Counted from the stretch's first letter, positions 1 through 7,974 are shown. The stretch is DNA of 64,000 bases from Mesorhizobium sp. WSM3626 (GCF_000513935.1 NZ_KI911327.1:42039-106038), one strand, 5' to 3'. The notes: generated from the letters alone by a model not told the origin. Translations and numbers: made by a program.

Positions 1-9
1 GGGAAACAA

Positions 10-39
10 CGCCCGCCGCGGGAGGAGGTGCGGCGGGCG
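10..39 (-). ncRNA. Anti-Shine-Dalgarno hairpin 3 of a cuckoo/CcsR-like sRNA array
   Basis: Perfect stem: bases 10-19 pair with 30-39. The 10-base loop at 20-29 reads ACCTCCTCCC on the minus strand. It is the third of three such hairpins spaced about 40 bases apart downstream of two DUF1127 genes on the same strand. In Rhodobacter (CcsR) and Rhizobiales (cuckoo RNAs), CCUCCUCCC-loop sRNAs are processed from transcripts that begin with a DUF1127 gene. The stem is very GC-rich and is followed on the minus strand by GTTGTTT, so it may also serve as the terminator. The array could continue beyond base 1. Confidence 0.8.
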
Positions 40-50
40 CCGTTTTGGTG

Positions 51-81
51 GTCAACCCTTGGGAGGAGGATAAGGGCTGAC
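51..81 (-). ncRNA. Anti-Shine-Dalgarno hairpin 2 of the sRNA array
   Basis: Bases 51-60 pair with 72-81, with one internal mismatch (55/77). The loop at 61-71 reads ATCCTCCTCCC on the minus strand. The stem sequence is unrelated to its neighbours while the loop is nearly identical. That pattern indicates selection on the loop motif and on stem formation, as expected for a family of small RNAs that offer an anti-Shine-Dalgarno sequence. Confidence 0.8.
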
Positions 82-85
82 CGTC

Positions 86-121
86 TTCGCTTGGGTCGGG
101 GAGGAGGTCGACCCCAGCGAA
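86..121 (-). ncRNA. Anti-Shine-Dalgarno hairpin 1 of the sRNA array
   Basis: Bases 86-98 pair with 109-121 (12 of 13 pairs, mismatch 92/115). The loop at 99-108 reads ACCTCCTCCC on the minus strand. It begins only 9 bases after the stop codon of the second DUF1127 gene, so it lies in the same transcript and would have to be released by processing. The target would be ribosome-binding sites with GGAGG; this is inferred from the loop and from the described families. Confidence 0.85.
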
Positions 122-130
122 ATTCCTTGG

Positions 131-271
131 TTAGACCGCCTTGCGGGCGACGATCTTGATTTCGTCGCGGACGATACCGAGATCATGCAGCTGGCGGTTC
201 GAAAGGCGACCCAGCTCGGTAACTGTCTCGCGATAAACGCGCCAGTTACGATAGTTGCGGATCAGGTTCAT
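131..271 (-). CDS. DUF1127 micro-protein (second copy)
   Basis: 46 codons, starting MNLIRNYRNWRVYRETV and ending with the ARKAV tail. The whole protein is the arginine-rich, helix-forming DUF1127 domain, including the L-x-x-L-x-D-L-G-I signature. It lies 48 bases downstream of a close paralog on the same strand and directly upstream of the three anti-Shine-Dalgarno hairpins. In Rhodobacter the equivalent protein (CcaF1) is an RNA-binding factor acting on the sRNAs encoded behind it; whether that holds here is inference. Length and start match the paralog exactly. Confidence 0.88.
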   Translation of the reverse strand: MNLIRNYRNWRVYRETVTELGRLSNRQLHDLGIVRDEIKIVARKAV

Positions 272-319
272 TGTCATGCTCTTCTCAAAACTGGCTCGGA
301 CCATTCGCGGTCCGAAGAA

Positions 320-460
320 TTAGACCGCCTTGCGAGCGACGTAAGGAATGTCGCTGCGGCTGATACCGAGATCGGTCAGTTCACGGGTGCTCAGGCGGCT
401 CAGCTCGGAAACGGTGTCCCGGTAGCGGCGCCAGTTGCGGTAGTTGCGGATCAGGTTCAT
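320..460 (-). CDS. DUF1127 micro-protein (first copy)
   Basis: 46 codons, starting MNLIRNYRNWRRYRDTV and ending VARKAV, a complete DUF1127 domain. It shares its first 11 residues and its last five with the copy at 131-271, so the pair arose by tandem duplication. A heat-shock-like promoter lies about 55 bases upstream on the same strand (514-542). Upstream in-frame codons exist, but the paralog's start and the N-terminal family pattern fix the methionine at 460. Probably co-transcribed with the second copy and the hairpin array. Confidence 0.9.
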   Translation of the reverse strand: MNLIRNYRNWRRYRDTVSELSRLSTRELTDLGISRSDIPYVARKAV

Positions 461-513
461 GGTAGTTCTCGTTTCGTCTTTCTCGCGGATCATTCCGTTT
501 GTGTACGAACCAT

Positions 514-542
514 AAATAGGGGGACCCATATCGATTTAAAAG
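514..542 (-). promoter_or_regulatory. Possible RpoH (sigma-32)-type promoter for the DUF1127/sRNA unit
   Basis: Read on the minus strand, CTTTTAA (542-536) is followed after 14 bases by CCCTATTT (521-514), embedded in a run of Cs. This resembles the heat-shock consensus CTTGAAA-N(11-15)-CCCATNT, with two mismatches in the -35 box and one or two in the -10 box. Related DUF1127-sRNA units in Rhodobacter are driven by RpoH factors, which supports the reading. Confidence 0.45.
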
Positions 543-693
543 CGCTATGACTGCATGGCAGCAATGCAAATTGTGCAATGCAACATTAACGCGGCTTCAC
601 GGACCTGACACAAAGAAGCCGGAATCAGAAAGTGCCGTGGCGTCAAGGGTTTGGCTGCGTCGGCTAAAAAGACGACCGGGAGGGAGTGAGGAC

Positions 694-1812
694 ATGGCGG
701 GGTACTCGACACGGGTCAGGGCCGACATCGAGCGATGGCGGCAGGCTGGACTGATCGACGCCTCGACGGCTGATGTGCTGAGGCGCGACGTCGACATCAA
801 CGCACGCCAGTCGCTCAGCTTCGGCTCGATACTGGCGATGATGGCAGCCCTGCTCTTTGGAGCGGCCGTCCTTATCTTCGTCGCCGCCAATTGGGAAACG
901 ATCCCGCGGCTGGCGCGGGTGGCCGCGCTTTTTGCCATCATCCTTGGCGGCTATGTCGGCGGCGCGGTGCTGAAGACGCGCGACCATGCGGCAATCGGCG
1001 AAGCCCTGTGGATCGTGGCAGCGGCCGCGTTCGGCGGCTCGATCGCGCTGATTGGCCAGATGTACCATTTGTCCGGCGACGAGGCTTCGGCGCTGGTCAC
1101 CTGGGGCGCCGGCACGGCGCTGGCGGCGATCGCGCTGCGGTCGAACCCGCTGACCGTCGCGGCGGTCGGTATCGCCGACGCCTGGCTGTTCCTGAAAGGG
1201 TTCGACTATTACAGCCGTAGCGACTTTCCGCATGCCTTCGTCGTCATGGCGGTGGTGCTGTTTGCCGTCTCGTTCTGGACCCGCAGCCAGCCGGCGCGGC
1301 ACCTAATCATCCTGTCGCTGCTCTTCTATCTCGTATTGCTGGCGATGGACCATGCGACGCTGCCGGTGGCGATCCCGCTGGTCATTGTCTCTGTGGTGCT
1401 TTTCGCTGTTGCCGTCTTTGCGCCGGAACCGGTCGACAGGATCGTGCGGCTTGGCGGCCGCTTGCCGCTGCACGCGTTGCTTGGCTTCCTCGCCGGCCTG
1501 GCCATCATCCAGTTCGAACTGGCCGACGAAAGTACCTACAATAGCGGTTTCGCCATCGCGTCGGTCGTCGCACTGGCCGGCATCGTCGCGGCAATCGTGC
1601 TGGCAGGGCACGAGAGCCGGGGACTGCGTTGGCTCGTCTATCTCGGCTTCGCCTTCGAACTCGCCATCATCTATGTCGTGACCTTGCAGTCGATGCTCGA
1701 TACGGCCGGCTTCTTCCTGGCCGCCGCGGTGCTGCTCGGCGTGCTTGCGATCGTCATCATCCGCGTCGAAAAACGCATGAAGGATCCAGCCACCGGGGGA
1801 GCCACGGCATGA
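694..1812 (+). CDS. DUF2157 domain-containing polytopic membrane protein
   Basis: 372 residues. The N-terminal soluble part (about 1-45) has the pattern R-W-x-x-A-G-L-I-D that precedes DUF2157. It is followed by roughly ten hydrophobic segments, including the conserved NW(E) stretch near residues 66-69 and an IGQMYHLSGD motif. The ATG at 694 is preceded by GGGAGTGAGG and is preferred over upstream in-frame codons. The family's biochemical function is unknown. The stop codon overlaps the start of the GDYXXLXY gene (ATGATGA). This pairing is common, so the two proteins probably work together in the inner membrane. Confidence 0.85.
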   Translation: MAGYSTRVRADIERWRQAGLIDASTADVLRRDVDINARQSLSFGSILAMMAALLFGAAVLIFVAANWETIPRLARVAALFAIILGGYVGGAVLKTRDHAAIGEALWIVAAAAFGGSIALIGQMYHLSGDEASALVTWGAGTALAAIALRSNPLTVAAVGIADAWLFLKGFDYYSRSDFPHAFVVMAVVLFAVSFWTRSQPARHLIILSLLFYLVLLAMDHATLPVAIPLVIVSVVLFAVAVFAPEPVDRIVRLGGRLPLHALLGFLAGLAIIQFELADESTYNSGFAIASVVALAGIVAAIVLAGHESRGLRWLVYLGFAFELAIIYVVTLQSMLDTAGFFLAAAVLLGVLAIVIIRVEKRMKDPATGGATA

Positions 1813-2393
1813 TGACCGGAAAGAGGCTTGTCATCTCGGCACTGGTCCTGACGCTCGTCCAGATCGGATTCCTGAGCTGGATCATCGCCGGACGGGCGGC
1901 GATCCTGCGCAATGGCAAGGAGGTGCTGCTGAAGATCGAGCCCGTCGATCCGCGCGACCTCTTGCGCGGCGACTATATCATCCTCGGCTATGACATTTCG
2001 CGCATACCGGTGAAAATGATCGCCAACATTCCCGAGGGCAAATTCTCGAGCGACGACACACCGATCGTGGTCCGGCTGAAGAAGGGCGCCGATGGGTACT
2101 GGACACCGAGCATCGCCTGGTTCGGCAAGGCGCCGGGCCCGGCCAGCGCAGAGGAGGCCGACATTTCGGGCCATGTCGCCGCGGGTTGGGACCTTCGCGG
2201 CGAAGGCATGACGATCGCGGCGGATTACGGCATCGAACGGTTCTACCTGCCCGAAGGCGAAGGGCTGGCGATTCAGGGCGACATGCGGGTGCGCCCGTTC
2301 GGGATCAAGCTGGCGCTCGCTGCCGATGGCACGGCGCAGATCAAGGCGCTGGTGGATGGCGACAAGACGCTGTTCGAGGAGCCGCTTTATTGA
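1809..2393 (+). CDS. GDYXXLXY domain-containing protein
   Basis: 194 residues. One N-terminal transmembrane helix (about 8-26) is followed by a periplasmic domain carrying the defining motif GDYIILGY at residues 54-61. The function of the family is not known; it is regularly coupled to DUF2157 membrane proteins, as here. Two adjacent ATGs (1809 and 1812) overlap the upstream stop, so translation is probably coupled and the exact start is uncertain by one codon. Confidence 0.85.
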   Translation: MMTGKRLVISALVLTLVQIGFLSWIIAGRAAILRNGKEVLLKIEPVDPRDLLRGDYIILGYDISRIPVKMIANIPEGKFSSDDTPIVVRLKKGADGYWTPSIAWFGKAPGPASAEEADISGHVAAGWDLRGEGMTIAADYGIERFYLPEGEGLAIQGDMRVRPFGIKLALAADGTAQIKALVDGDKTLFEEPLY

Positions 2394-2418
2394 TGTCCAT
2401 CGCGCCCATAATGTGATT

Positions 2419-3123
2419 TCAGAGAAGTTTTCGGCGAAGCAGTCGAAAGTCGACAATGCGGAGGAGTCTGATTTTGTCGGTCACGAATCTGTCGAATGCC
2501 GCGTCGAAATCATTCCCGATCGCTCGCCATTCGTCTCTCAATGCGCGAACGCGCCGTGCGCGCAGCCAGTTCTTTACCTTGGCGACGGCCCCCTTGGGTT
2601 TCAGGATGACGCCACAGCCGTAGTCGGCATCCACAGTGAAATAGTCGAGATCCGGATTGCCCAGAACGAAATCAATAAATGCCTTGTAGGTCACGCCGCA
2701 CCACTCACCGAGGAAAAAGGAGGGATTGGCAGCGGTCCGGTTTGGGGGCAGGCAGTCATGCACCACCACGGCACCCCCGGGCGAGACCATGCGGAAGGCT
2801 TCCCGGATATCGCGCGCCGAGCACTCGTATGTGTGGTGCGGATCAACGAACACAATGTCGAATGTCTGCCCCTTTAGGCGCACGTCATTGAGACATGCCG
2901 CAATATCCTCGTCTGTGGAGGTGAAATCCACGGGGAGGCCATCGACTGGCGGCTCAGTTGCCCGATACACTAGGCGCATGCAGGGCTGAAAACCCAATTG
3001 TGATGCTTCTATATACCTGAAGCCCGTAGTGCTCGTGTTGATCTCCAGGTAACTTGTGAGCCCGAAGCGCACCGAGAGCAGCCCACAGATGTGGGCCTTG
3101 TTCCAGTATTCAAGCATGATCAT
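2419..3123 (-). CDS. Class I SAM-dependent methyltransferase (Methyltransf_24-like)
   Basis: 234 residues. YLEIN near residue 25 resembles the SAM-binding loop, and FDIVFVDPHHTYE near 90-102 plus SPGGAVVVHDC near 115-125 match strand-4/5 motifs of class I methyltransferases of the Methyltransf_24 type, often found with glycan or cephalosporin hydroxylase-type genes. Substrate unknown. It stands alone, convergent with the GDYXXLXY gene and just downstream of tRNA-Leu on the same strand. Its AT-richer wobble positions suggest a later arrival. A second ATG at 3117 is an alternative start. Confidence 0.7.
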   Translation of the reverse strand: MIMLEYWNKAHICGLLSVRFGLTSYLEINTSTTGFRYIEASQLGFQPCMRLVYRATEPPVDGLPVDFTSTDEDIAACLNDVRLKGQTFDIVFVDPHHTYECSARDIREAFRMVSPGGAVVVHDCLPPNRTAANPSFFLGEWCGVTYKAFIDFVLGNPDLDYFTVDADYGCGVILKPKGAVAKVKNWLRARRVRALRDEWRAIGNDFDAAFDRFVTDKIRLLRIVDFRLLRRKLL

Positions 3124-3265
3124 TGTCCCGCCATTCCCGACAATGAGTTGACCTCATTATCGGCAATCTCTCAAGCGATCGATCGGTAGCACTTTTCACG
3201 GGCTTTCGGCCGCGGACGATGGCAACAGATCCGGGATGAGGCGGAGCCAAACGCTCATGTGGGGT

Positions 3266-3350
3266 TGGTGCGGATGAAGGGACTCGAACCCCCACGCCTT
3301 TCGGCACTGGAACCTAAATCCAGGGCGTCTACCAGTTCCGCCACATCCGC
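3266..3350 (-). tRNA. tRNA-Leu (anticodon TAG)
   Basis: Seven-base acceptor GCGGATG pairs perfectly with CATCCGC. The anticodon loop TTTAGGT gives TAG. A long class II variable arm and T loop TTCGAGT are present. The discriminator A is at 3269, and CCA is encoded at 3268-3266. Confidence 0.96.
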
Positions 3351-3709
3351 ATGACCCGGCAATCCCATGTAGCCATCATTCTGTCAATGTCGGAGACAAG
3401 ATGTCGGGTCAGGGCCGAAATGTTGGTTATTCGCCTAAACGCGAAGACTGTTGAAAATTAGGCTCGCCTGTGACAAAAGGCGTGTCAAATGTGACGGGAC
3501 GCGACGATCCGCTTCTACAAGATGTGATAAGAAGTAGGAAAAACAAGAACTTATTCACATTTTGGAACGCAGTTTGGGAGAGTTTGAGCCGCATTTCCGG
3601 TCAAATCGCCAGGTTCCGTACCAAAGCCATTCCCGGCAAGAATTACCGGCAGGCTGTAAACGGCAGGGAGCCGTTTGGCAGCCTCATTGGTGAAAACAAA
3701 GGTTTTACG
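3351..3709. other. Intergenic region upstream of tig
   Basis: About 360 bases between tRNA-Leu and trigger factor. An in-frame extension of tig runs back to about 3470, but its residues do not resemble any trigger factor N-terminus. I see no convincing gene or RNA here. It must contain the tig promoter, which I could not place with confidence. Confidence 0.5.
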
Positions 3710-5185
3710 ATGCAGGTCACCGAAACACTCAATTCCGGTCTCAAGCGCGAGATCAAGATCACCGTGCCGGCCGGTGACATGGAAGCCAAGCTGATGGCGC
3801 GGCTGTCGGACGCCCGCGACAAGGTTCGCATCAACGGCTTCCGTCCGGGCAAGGTGCCGGTGCAGCACCTGCGCAAGGTTTATGGCAAGTCGTTCATGGC
3901 CGAGGTGGTCAACGAGATCCTCAACGACTCGACCCGTTCGATCATCACCGGACGCGGCGAAAAGGCAGCCATGCAGCCCGAGGTCATCATGACCGAGGAC
4001 GAGAAGGAAGCCGAGAAGATCCTGGCCGGCGGCGCCGACTTCGAATTCCGCCTCAACTATGAGGTCATTCCGGCGATCGAGATCAAGGATTTCTCCGACA
4101 TCAAGGTAACGCGCCAGGTGTTCGACGTTCCGGATTCGGAGATCGACGACCAGGTCAAGCGCGTCGCTGAATCGGCCCGCAGCTACGAGCCGAAGACCGG
4201 TAAGGCCGCCGAGGGCGACCGCGTCTCGATCGACTATGTCGGCAAGATCGCCGGCGAGGCTTTCGCAGGCGGCGCCGGCAATGATCAGCCGCTGGTGCTG
4301 GGCTCCAAGGAGTTCATTCCGGGCTTCGAGGAGCAGCTGATCGGCACCAAGGCCGGCGACGAGAAGCAGGTCACCGTGACCTTCCCGGACAACTACCAGG
4401 CAGCGCATCTGGCCGGCAAGGAAGCGACCTTCGACGTCACGGTCAAAGAAGTGTCGAAGCCCGGCGAACTGGAAATCAACGACGAGACCGCCAAGAACCT
4501 TGGCCTGGAGTCGCTCGAGCGCCTGCGTGACATCGTGCGCGGCCAGATCGAGAACCAGTTCGGCTCGATGACGCGCCAGAAGGTCAAGCGCCAGTTGCTC
4601 GATCAGCTCGATGCGGCCTATTCGTTCGAAGCGCCGTCGAAGCTCGTCGAGGCGGAATTCAACAACATCTGGGCACAGGTCAACCGCGACCTGGAAGCCG
4701 CCGGCCGCACCTTCGCCGACGAAGAGACGACCGAGGAAGAGGCGCGCGCCGAATATATGCGCCTTGCCGAGCGCCGCGTGCGCCTCGGCCTCGTGTTGGC
4801 CGAGATCGGCGAGAAGGCCGGCGTCACCGTGTCGGACGAGGAACTGCAGCGCGGCCTGTTCGAGCAGGTTCGCCGCTTCCCGGCCAACCAGCAGCAGGAA
4901 GCCTTCGAGTTCTACCGCAGCAACCCCGAGGCGCTGAACGCGCTCAGGGCGCCGATGTTCGAGGAGAAGGTTGTCGACCACCTGCTCGAACAGATCTCGG
5001 TCACCGACGTCAAGGTCAGCAAGGAAGAGCTGATGGCCGACGACGAGGAGGCCGAAACCGCGACCAAGGCGAAGCCGGCCAAGAAGGCCGCCGCGAAGAA
5101 GGCTGACGACAAGAAAGCCGACGACGCGGAAGAGCCGAAGAAGAAAGCCGCACCGAAGAAAAAGGCGGCCAAGGACGCCGAATAG
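3710..5185 (+). CDS. tig: Trigger factor, ribosome-associated chaperone / peptidyl-prolyl isomerase
   Basis: 491 residues. The ribosome-binding tail carries the signature GFRPGKVP at 43-50. A FKBP-type isomerase domain (about 155-245, with VSIDYVGKIAGEAF) and a helical C-terminal chaperone domain follow. The last 35 or so residues are a lysine/alanine-rich low-complexity tail, common in alphaproteobacterial homologs. The ATG at 3710 begins the family-typical MQVTETLNSGLKRE; the in-frame upstream extension lacks similarity. It acts on nascent chains at the ribosome exit. A strong terminator follows. Confidence 0.97.
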   Translation: MQVTETLNSGLKREIKITVPAGDMEAKLMARLSDARDKVRINGFRPGKVPVQHLRKVYGKSFMAEVVNEILNDSTRSIITGRGEKAAMQPEVIMTEDEKEAEKILAGGADFEFRLNYEVIPAIEIKDFSDIKVTRQVFDVPDSEIDDQVKRVAESARSYEPKTGKAAEGDRVSIDYVGKIAGEAFAGGAGNDQPLVLGSKEFIPGFEEQLIGTKAGDEKQVTVTFPDNYQAAHLAGKEATFDVTVKEVSKPGELEINDETAKNLGLESLERLRDIVRGQIENQFGSMTRQKVKRQLLDQLDAAYSFEAPSKLVEAEFNNIWAQVNRDLEAAGRTFADEETTEEEARAEYMRLAERRVRLGLVLAEIGEKAGVTVSDEELQRGLFEQVRRFPANQQQEAFEFYRSNPEALNALRAPMFEEKVVDHLLEQISVTDVKVSKEELMADDEEAETATKAKPAKKAAAKKADDKKADDAEEPKKKAAPKKKAAKDAE

Positions 5186-5210
5186 GGCGCACGTTCCGAC
5201 GAATTCCGAA

Positions 5211-5236
5211 AGGCCGCCTCCGGGCGGCCTTTTTCG
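5211..5236 (+). terminator. Rho-independent terminator after tig
   Basis: AGGCCGCC-TCC-GGGCGGCCT hairpin followed by TTTTTCG, 25 bases after the tig stop codon. Confidence 0.9.
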
Positions 5237-5336
5237 TTGCGAAACTGCAACATCGGATTCGTTCCTGATGGGCACCGGTGGCGACACGAAGCCTTGATCA
5301 TTATCTGATTGGTTGGAAGACCAGAGGTAGTTGGTG

Positions 5337-5861
5337 ATGTCGTTGGGGGTGTTCGTGGAAATGAGGCGCGCTGCCGCCACGGTGTTTTTCCTGGCCTTGG
5401 CTTGCGGCGCTGCCGGGGCCGGTACGGACAATTGGCGTTTCGACACCGGCAATGACGGCCTCGTCACCGCATCGGTCTATGCCACCAACAAGCTGATCAC
5501 CGGGGGCGGTGCGCTGAGCTACAGCCCGGTGCTGACCATTGCCTGCCGTGCGGACGGCGAGCCGGCTTGGACCGAATGGCTGCAATTGAACGACGCGGTT
5601 TCCGCCAGCCGGAAAATCACCATGTCGGTCACCATCGACGGCGACAACAAATTCGATGAGAGCTGGTCCGTCGGCACACGCGGCAGGCTGCTGATGCGCG
5701 ACGGCGCCGAGGCAATCAAGCGCCTCGTCCCGGCAAACCGCCTGCTGCTGTCGTGGCGCTTCGGGCTGCTGTCCGGACGCGGCCAGGCCGATTTCGACCT
5801 GGCCGGCTTCGGTGAGGCGGTCAGACAGATTGCCGGCAACTGCAAGACCGATCCGCCTTGA
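5337..5861 (+). CDS. Exported hypothetical protein
   Basis: 174 residues. A signal peptide covers roughly 9-29, ending in a small-residue stretch before GTDNW. The mature part has alternating strands and two cysteines near its middle and end (TIACRAD, GNCKTD) that could form a disulfide. The layout recalls small periplasmic TagO/VasI-like proteins, but I do not assign it. The ATG at 5337 has AGAGG nine bases upstream; ATG 5361 is an alternative. It stands alone between tig and radC. Confidence 0.6.
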   Translation: MSLGVFVEMRRAAATVFFLALACGAAGAGTDNWRFDTGNDGLVTASVYATNKLITGGGALSYSPVLTIACRADGEPAWTEWLQLNDAVSASRKITMSVTIDGDNKFDESWSVGTRGRLLMRDGAEAIKRLVPANRLLLSWRFGLLSGRGQADFDLAGFGEAVRQIAGNCKTDPP

Positions 5862-6016
5862 TTGTGAAAAGGGGCAGCCTTTTGGGCTGTTGCTACCGGA
5901 AGATTGATCCGAAAAGTGCGCGATACCGGCATCGTTCTTCCAAGATTGAATGATTTCAAATTCCAGCCAAGGCATCATCCGGCGCTCTGGCGGCGCTGCC
6001 TCGCGGGATTCCGGAC

Positions 6017-6775
6017 TCAGATCAGCAACAACCCCTTCATGCTGGAATAGCCCTTTCGCCCGATGATGATGTGGTCGTGCACGGAAATACCCAGCCGCTT
6101 GGCCGCTTCGATGATCTCCTTCGTCATCTCGATATCGGCGCGCGACGGTGTTGGGTCGCCCGAGGGGTGGTTGTGGACCAGGATGATCGCGGTGGCCGAC
6201 AGTTCGAGCGCGCGCTTGACCACTTCCCTGGGATAGACCGGCGTGTGATCGACCGTGCCGGTCTGCTGCACTTCGTCGGCGATCAGCGCGTTCTTCTTGT
6301 CGAGGAACAGGATGCGGAACTGCTCGCGCGCCTCGAACGCCATGGCCGAGCGGCAATAGTCGAGAAGCTGTTGCCATGAGGCCAGGACTTCGCGGCCATG
6401 GACCTCGCCGCGCGCCATGCGCTGGGCGGTTGCCGCGACGACCTTCAGCTCGAGCGCCACGGTCGGGCCGATGCCCTTGACCTCCTGCAACAGGCCGACG
6501 GGCGCGCCGAGCACTTCGGCTAGGGTGCCGAAGCGGGCCAGCAGCGCCTTGGCGACCGGCTTGGTGTCGGTGCGCGGGATCAGGCGGAAGAGCAGGAGTT
6601 CCAGAAGCTCATAGTCGGGCAAGGCATCCGGACCGGCCGAGGCAAAGCGCTCGCGCAGACGATCGCGATGGCCGAGATAATGCGGTTTTTCATCGACTGC
6701 CGCCTTGGCTCTCGCCGGCCGCACCGGCACCTCGGAGAAGAAGCTCCGTTCGTCGTCGTCGCCTTGTGTCGCCAT
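6017..6775 (-). CDS. radC: RadC-family JAMM/MPN protein
   Basis: 252 residues. A helix-hairpin-helix region (about 95-112, VKGIGPTVALELK) is followed by the JAB/MPN domain with the metal-binding motif HNHPSGDPTPSRAD at 201-214. The family was once linked to DNA repair, but its real biochemical role remains unsettled. The start is set at the ATG at 6775. The reading frame continues upstream, but that part is arginine/proline-rich and not RadC-like. It lies on the same strand as map with about 360 bases between. Confidence 0.9.
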   Translation of the reverse strand: MATQGDDDERSFFSEVPVRPARAKAAVDEKPHYLGHRDRLRERFASAGPDALPDYELLELLLFRLIPRTDTKPVAKALLARFGTLAEVLGAPVGLLQEVKGIGPTVALELKVVAATAQRMARGEVHGREVLASWQQLLDYCRSAMAFEAREQFRILFLDKKNALIADEVQQTGTVDHTPVYPREVVKRALELSATAIILVHNHPSGDPTPSRADIEMTKEIIEAAKRLGISVHDHIIIGRKGYSSMKGLLLI

Positions 6776-6973
6776 GTGCCGCCCATATCCAGCCCGCAGC
6801 TGAGCAATGATCGCCGATCCCCACGAAATACTAGGACGGCGGGCAGGGGCGGTCGAGGTCTTTTCGGCGGCAAGGAATGGATGGCCTCCGCCTTCCGCGC
6901 AATGTTGCGGCAATGGGAGTCGCGCAAGCTCGCCGTGTCGTCATCGATGACGCCCCATTCGGAGGCAACCAAG

Positions 6974-7108
6974 ATGCCCAGGCTCATTCGTATCCTGCGC
7001 GATGGCAGGGTCAGCGATGGCCGTCCGCACAGTTGCCGGGAAATAATGCGCTGGTTACGAGACCAGGACGAGGGCGAAGACTGGCGGCCACGCAAACACT
7101 GGAAATAG
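6974..7108 (+). CDS. Small hypothetical protein
   Basis: 44 residues, very basic: MPRLIRILRDGRVSDGRPH and ending WRPRKHWK. A perfect GGAGG (6961-6965) sits eight bases before the ATG, which is the main support. It lies in the gap between divergently read radC and convergent map, with no recognised domain. The composition (Arg/Trp/Asp-rich) resembles small Rhizobiales proteins, but I cannot name a family. Confidence 0.42.
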   Translation: MPRLIRILRDGRVSDGRPHSCREIMRWLRDQDEGEDWRPRKHWK

Positions 7109-7137
7109 GCCGCCATCCAAAACCTCGCGACGGCCTC

Positions 7138-7974
7138 CTAGACCGGCAAGCCGGGGCGGTCGAGCTTTTTGGGCGACAAAGTAAAAATCTCGCAGCCGGT
7201 GTCGGTCACGCCGATCGTGTGCTCGTATTGCGCCGACAGCGAGCGGTCGCGTGTCACCGCCGTCCAGCCGTCCGACAGGACCTTCACATGCGGCCGGCCG
7301 AGGTTGATCATCGGCTCGATGGTGAAGATCATGCCGGGGCGCATTTCCACGCCTTCATTGGCATTGCCGTAGTGCAGGATGTTGGGAGCGTCGTGGAACA
7401 GCTGACCGACGCCGTGGCCGCAGAAATCGCGCACCACCGAGCAGCGCTCGGCTTCGGCGTAGGTCTGGATGGCGGCGCCGATGACACCGGTGCGCGCGCC
7501 CGGCCTGACGGCGGCGATGCCGCGCATCAGGCATTCGTGGGTGACCTCGAGCAGGCGTTCGGCTGCCCGCTTGATCGTGCCGACCGGATACATGCGCGAG
7601 GAATCGCCGTGCCAGCCGTCGAGGATGTAGGTCACGTCGATGTTGACGATATCGCCATCCTTCAGCGGCTTGTTGTCGGGAATGCCGTGACAGACGACAT
7701 GGTTGATCGAGGTGCAGGACGATTTCGTGTAGCCGCGATAGTTGAGCGTGGCCGGCAGTGCGCCGTGGTCCATGCCGAACTCGAAGACGAAACGGTCGAT
7801 GGTGTCGGTGGTGACGCCGGGGCCGACCATCGGCACCAGCTCGTCCAGGCAGCGCGCGGTGAGGTCGCATGCCTTGCGCATGCCGGCAAAGCCTTCCTCG
7901 CCATAAAGGCGGATCTGGCCGGTGTTTCTGAGCGGTGCCGTGGCGGCGTCGAGATAGGTGACCATTTTGCCCAT
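7138..7974 (-). CDS. map: Type I methionine aminopeptidase
   Basis: 278 residues. The five metal ligands of the pita-bread fold are visible in order: D in NIDVTY, D in WHGDSS, H in GHGVG, E in FTIEPM and E in QYEHT. It removes the initiator methionine from nascent proteins in the cytosol. I place the start at the ATG at 7974 (MGKMVTYLDA); ATG 7965 is equally possible because neither has a strong ribosome-binding site. The longer frame would add a proline/arginine-rich stretch unlike the family. Confidence 0.95.
   Translation of the reverse strand: MGKMVTYLDAATAPLRNTGQIRLYGEEGFAGMRKACDLTARCLDELVPMVGPGVTTDTIDRFVFEFGMDHGALPATLNYRGYTKSSCTSINHVVCHGIPDNKPLKDGDIVNIDVTYILDGWHGDSSRMYPVGTIKRAAERLLEVTHECLMRGIAAVRPGARTGVIGAAIQTYAEAERCSVVRDFCGHGVGQLFHDAPNILHYGNANEGVEMRPGMIFTIEPMINLGRPHVKVLSDGWTAVTRDRSLSAQYEHTIGVTDTGCEIFTLSPKKLDRPGLPV

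Noticed and set aside
3551..5467. Long open frame antisense to trigger factor
   Set aside because: High-GC genes commonly leave long open frames on the opposite strand. The sense strand encodes a complete, recognisable trigger factor, and the antisense text shows no family.
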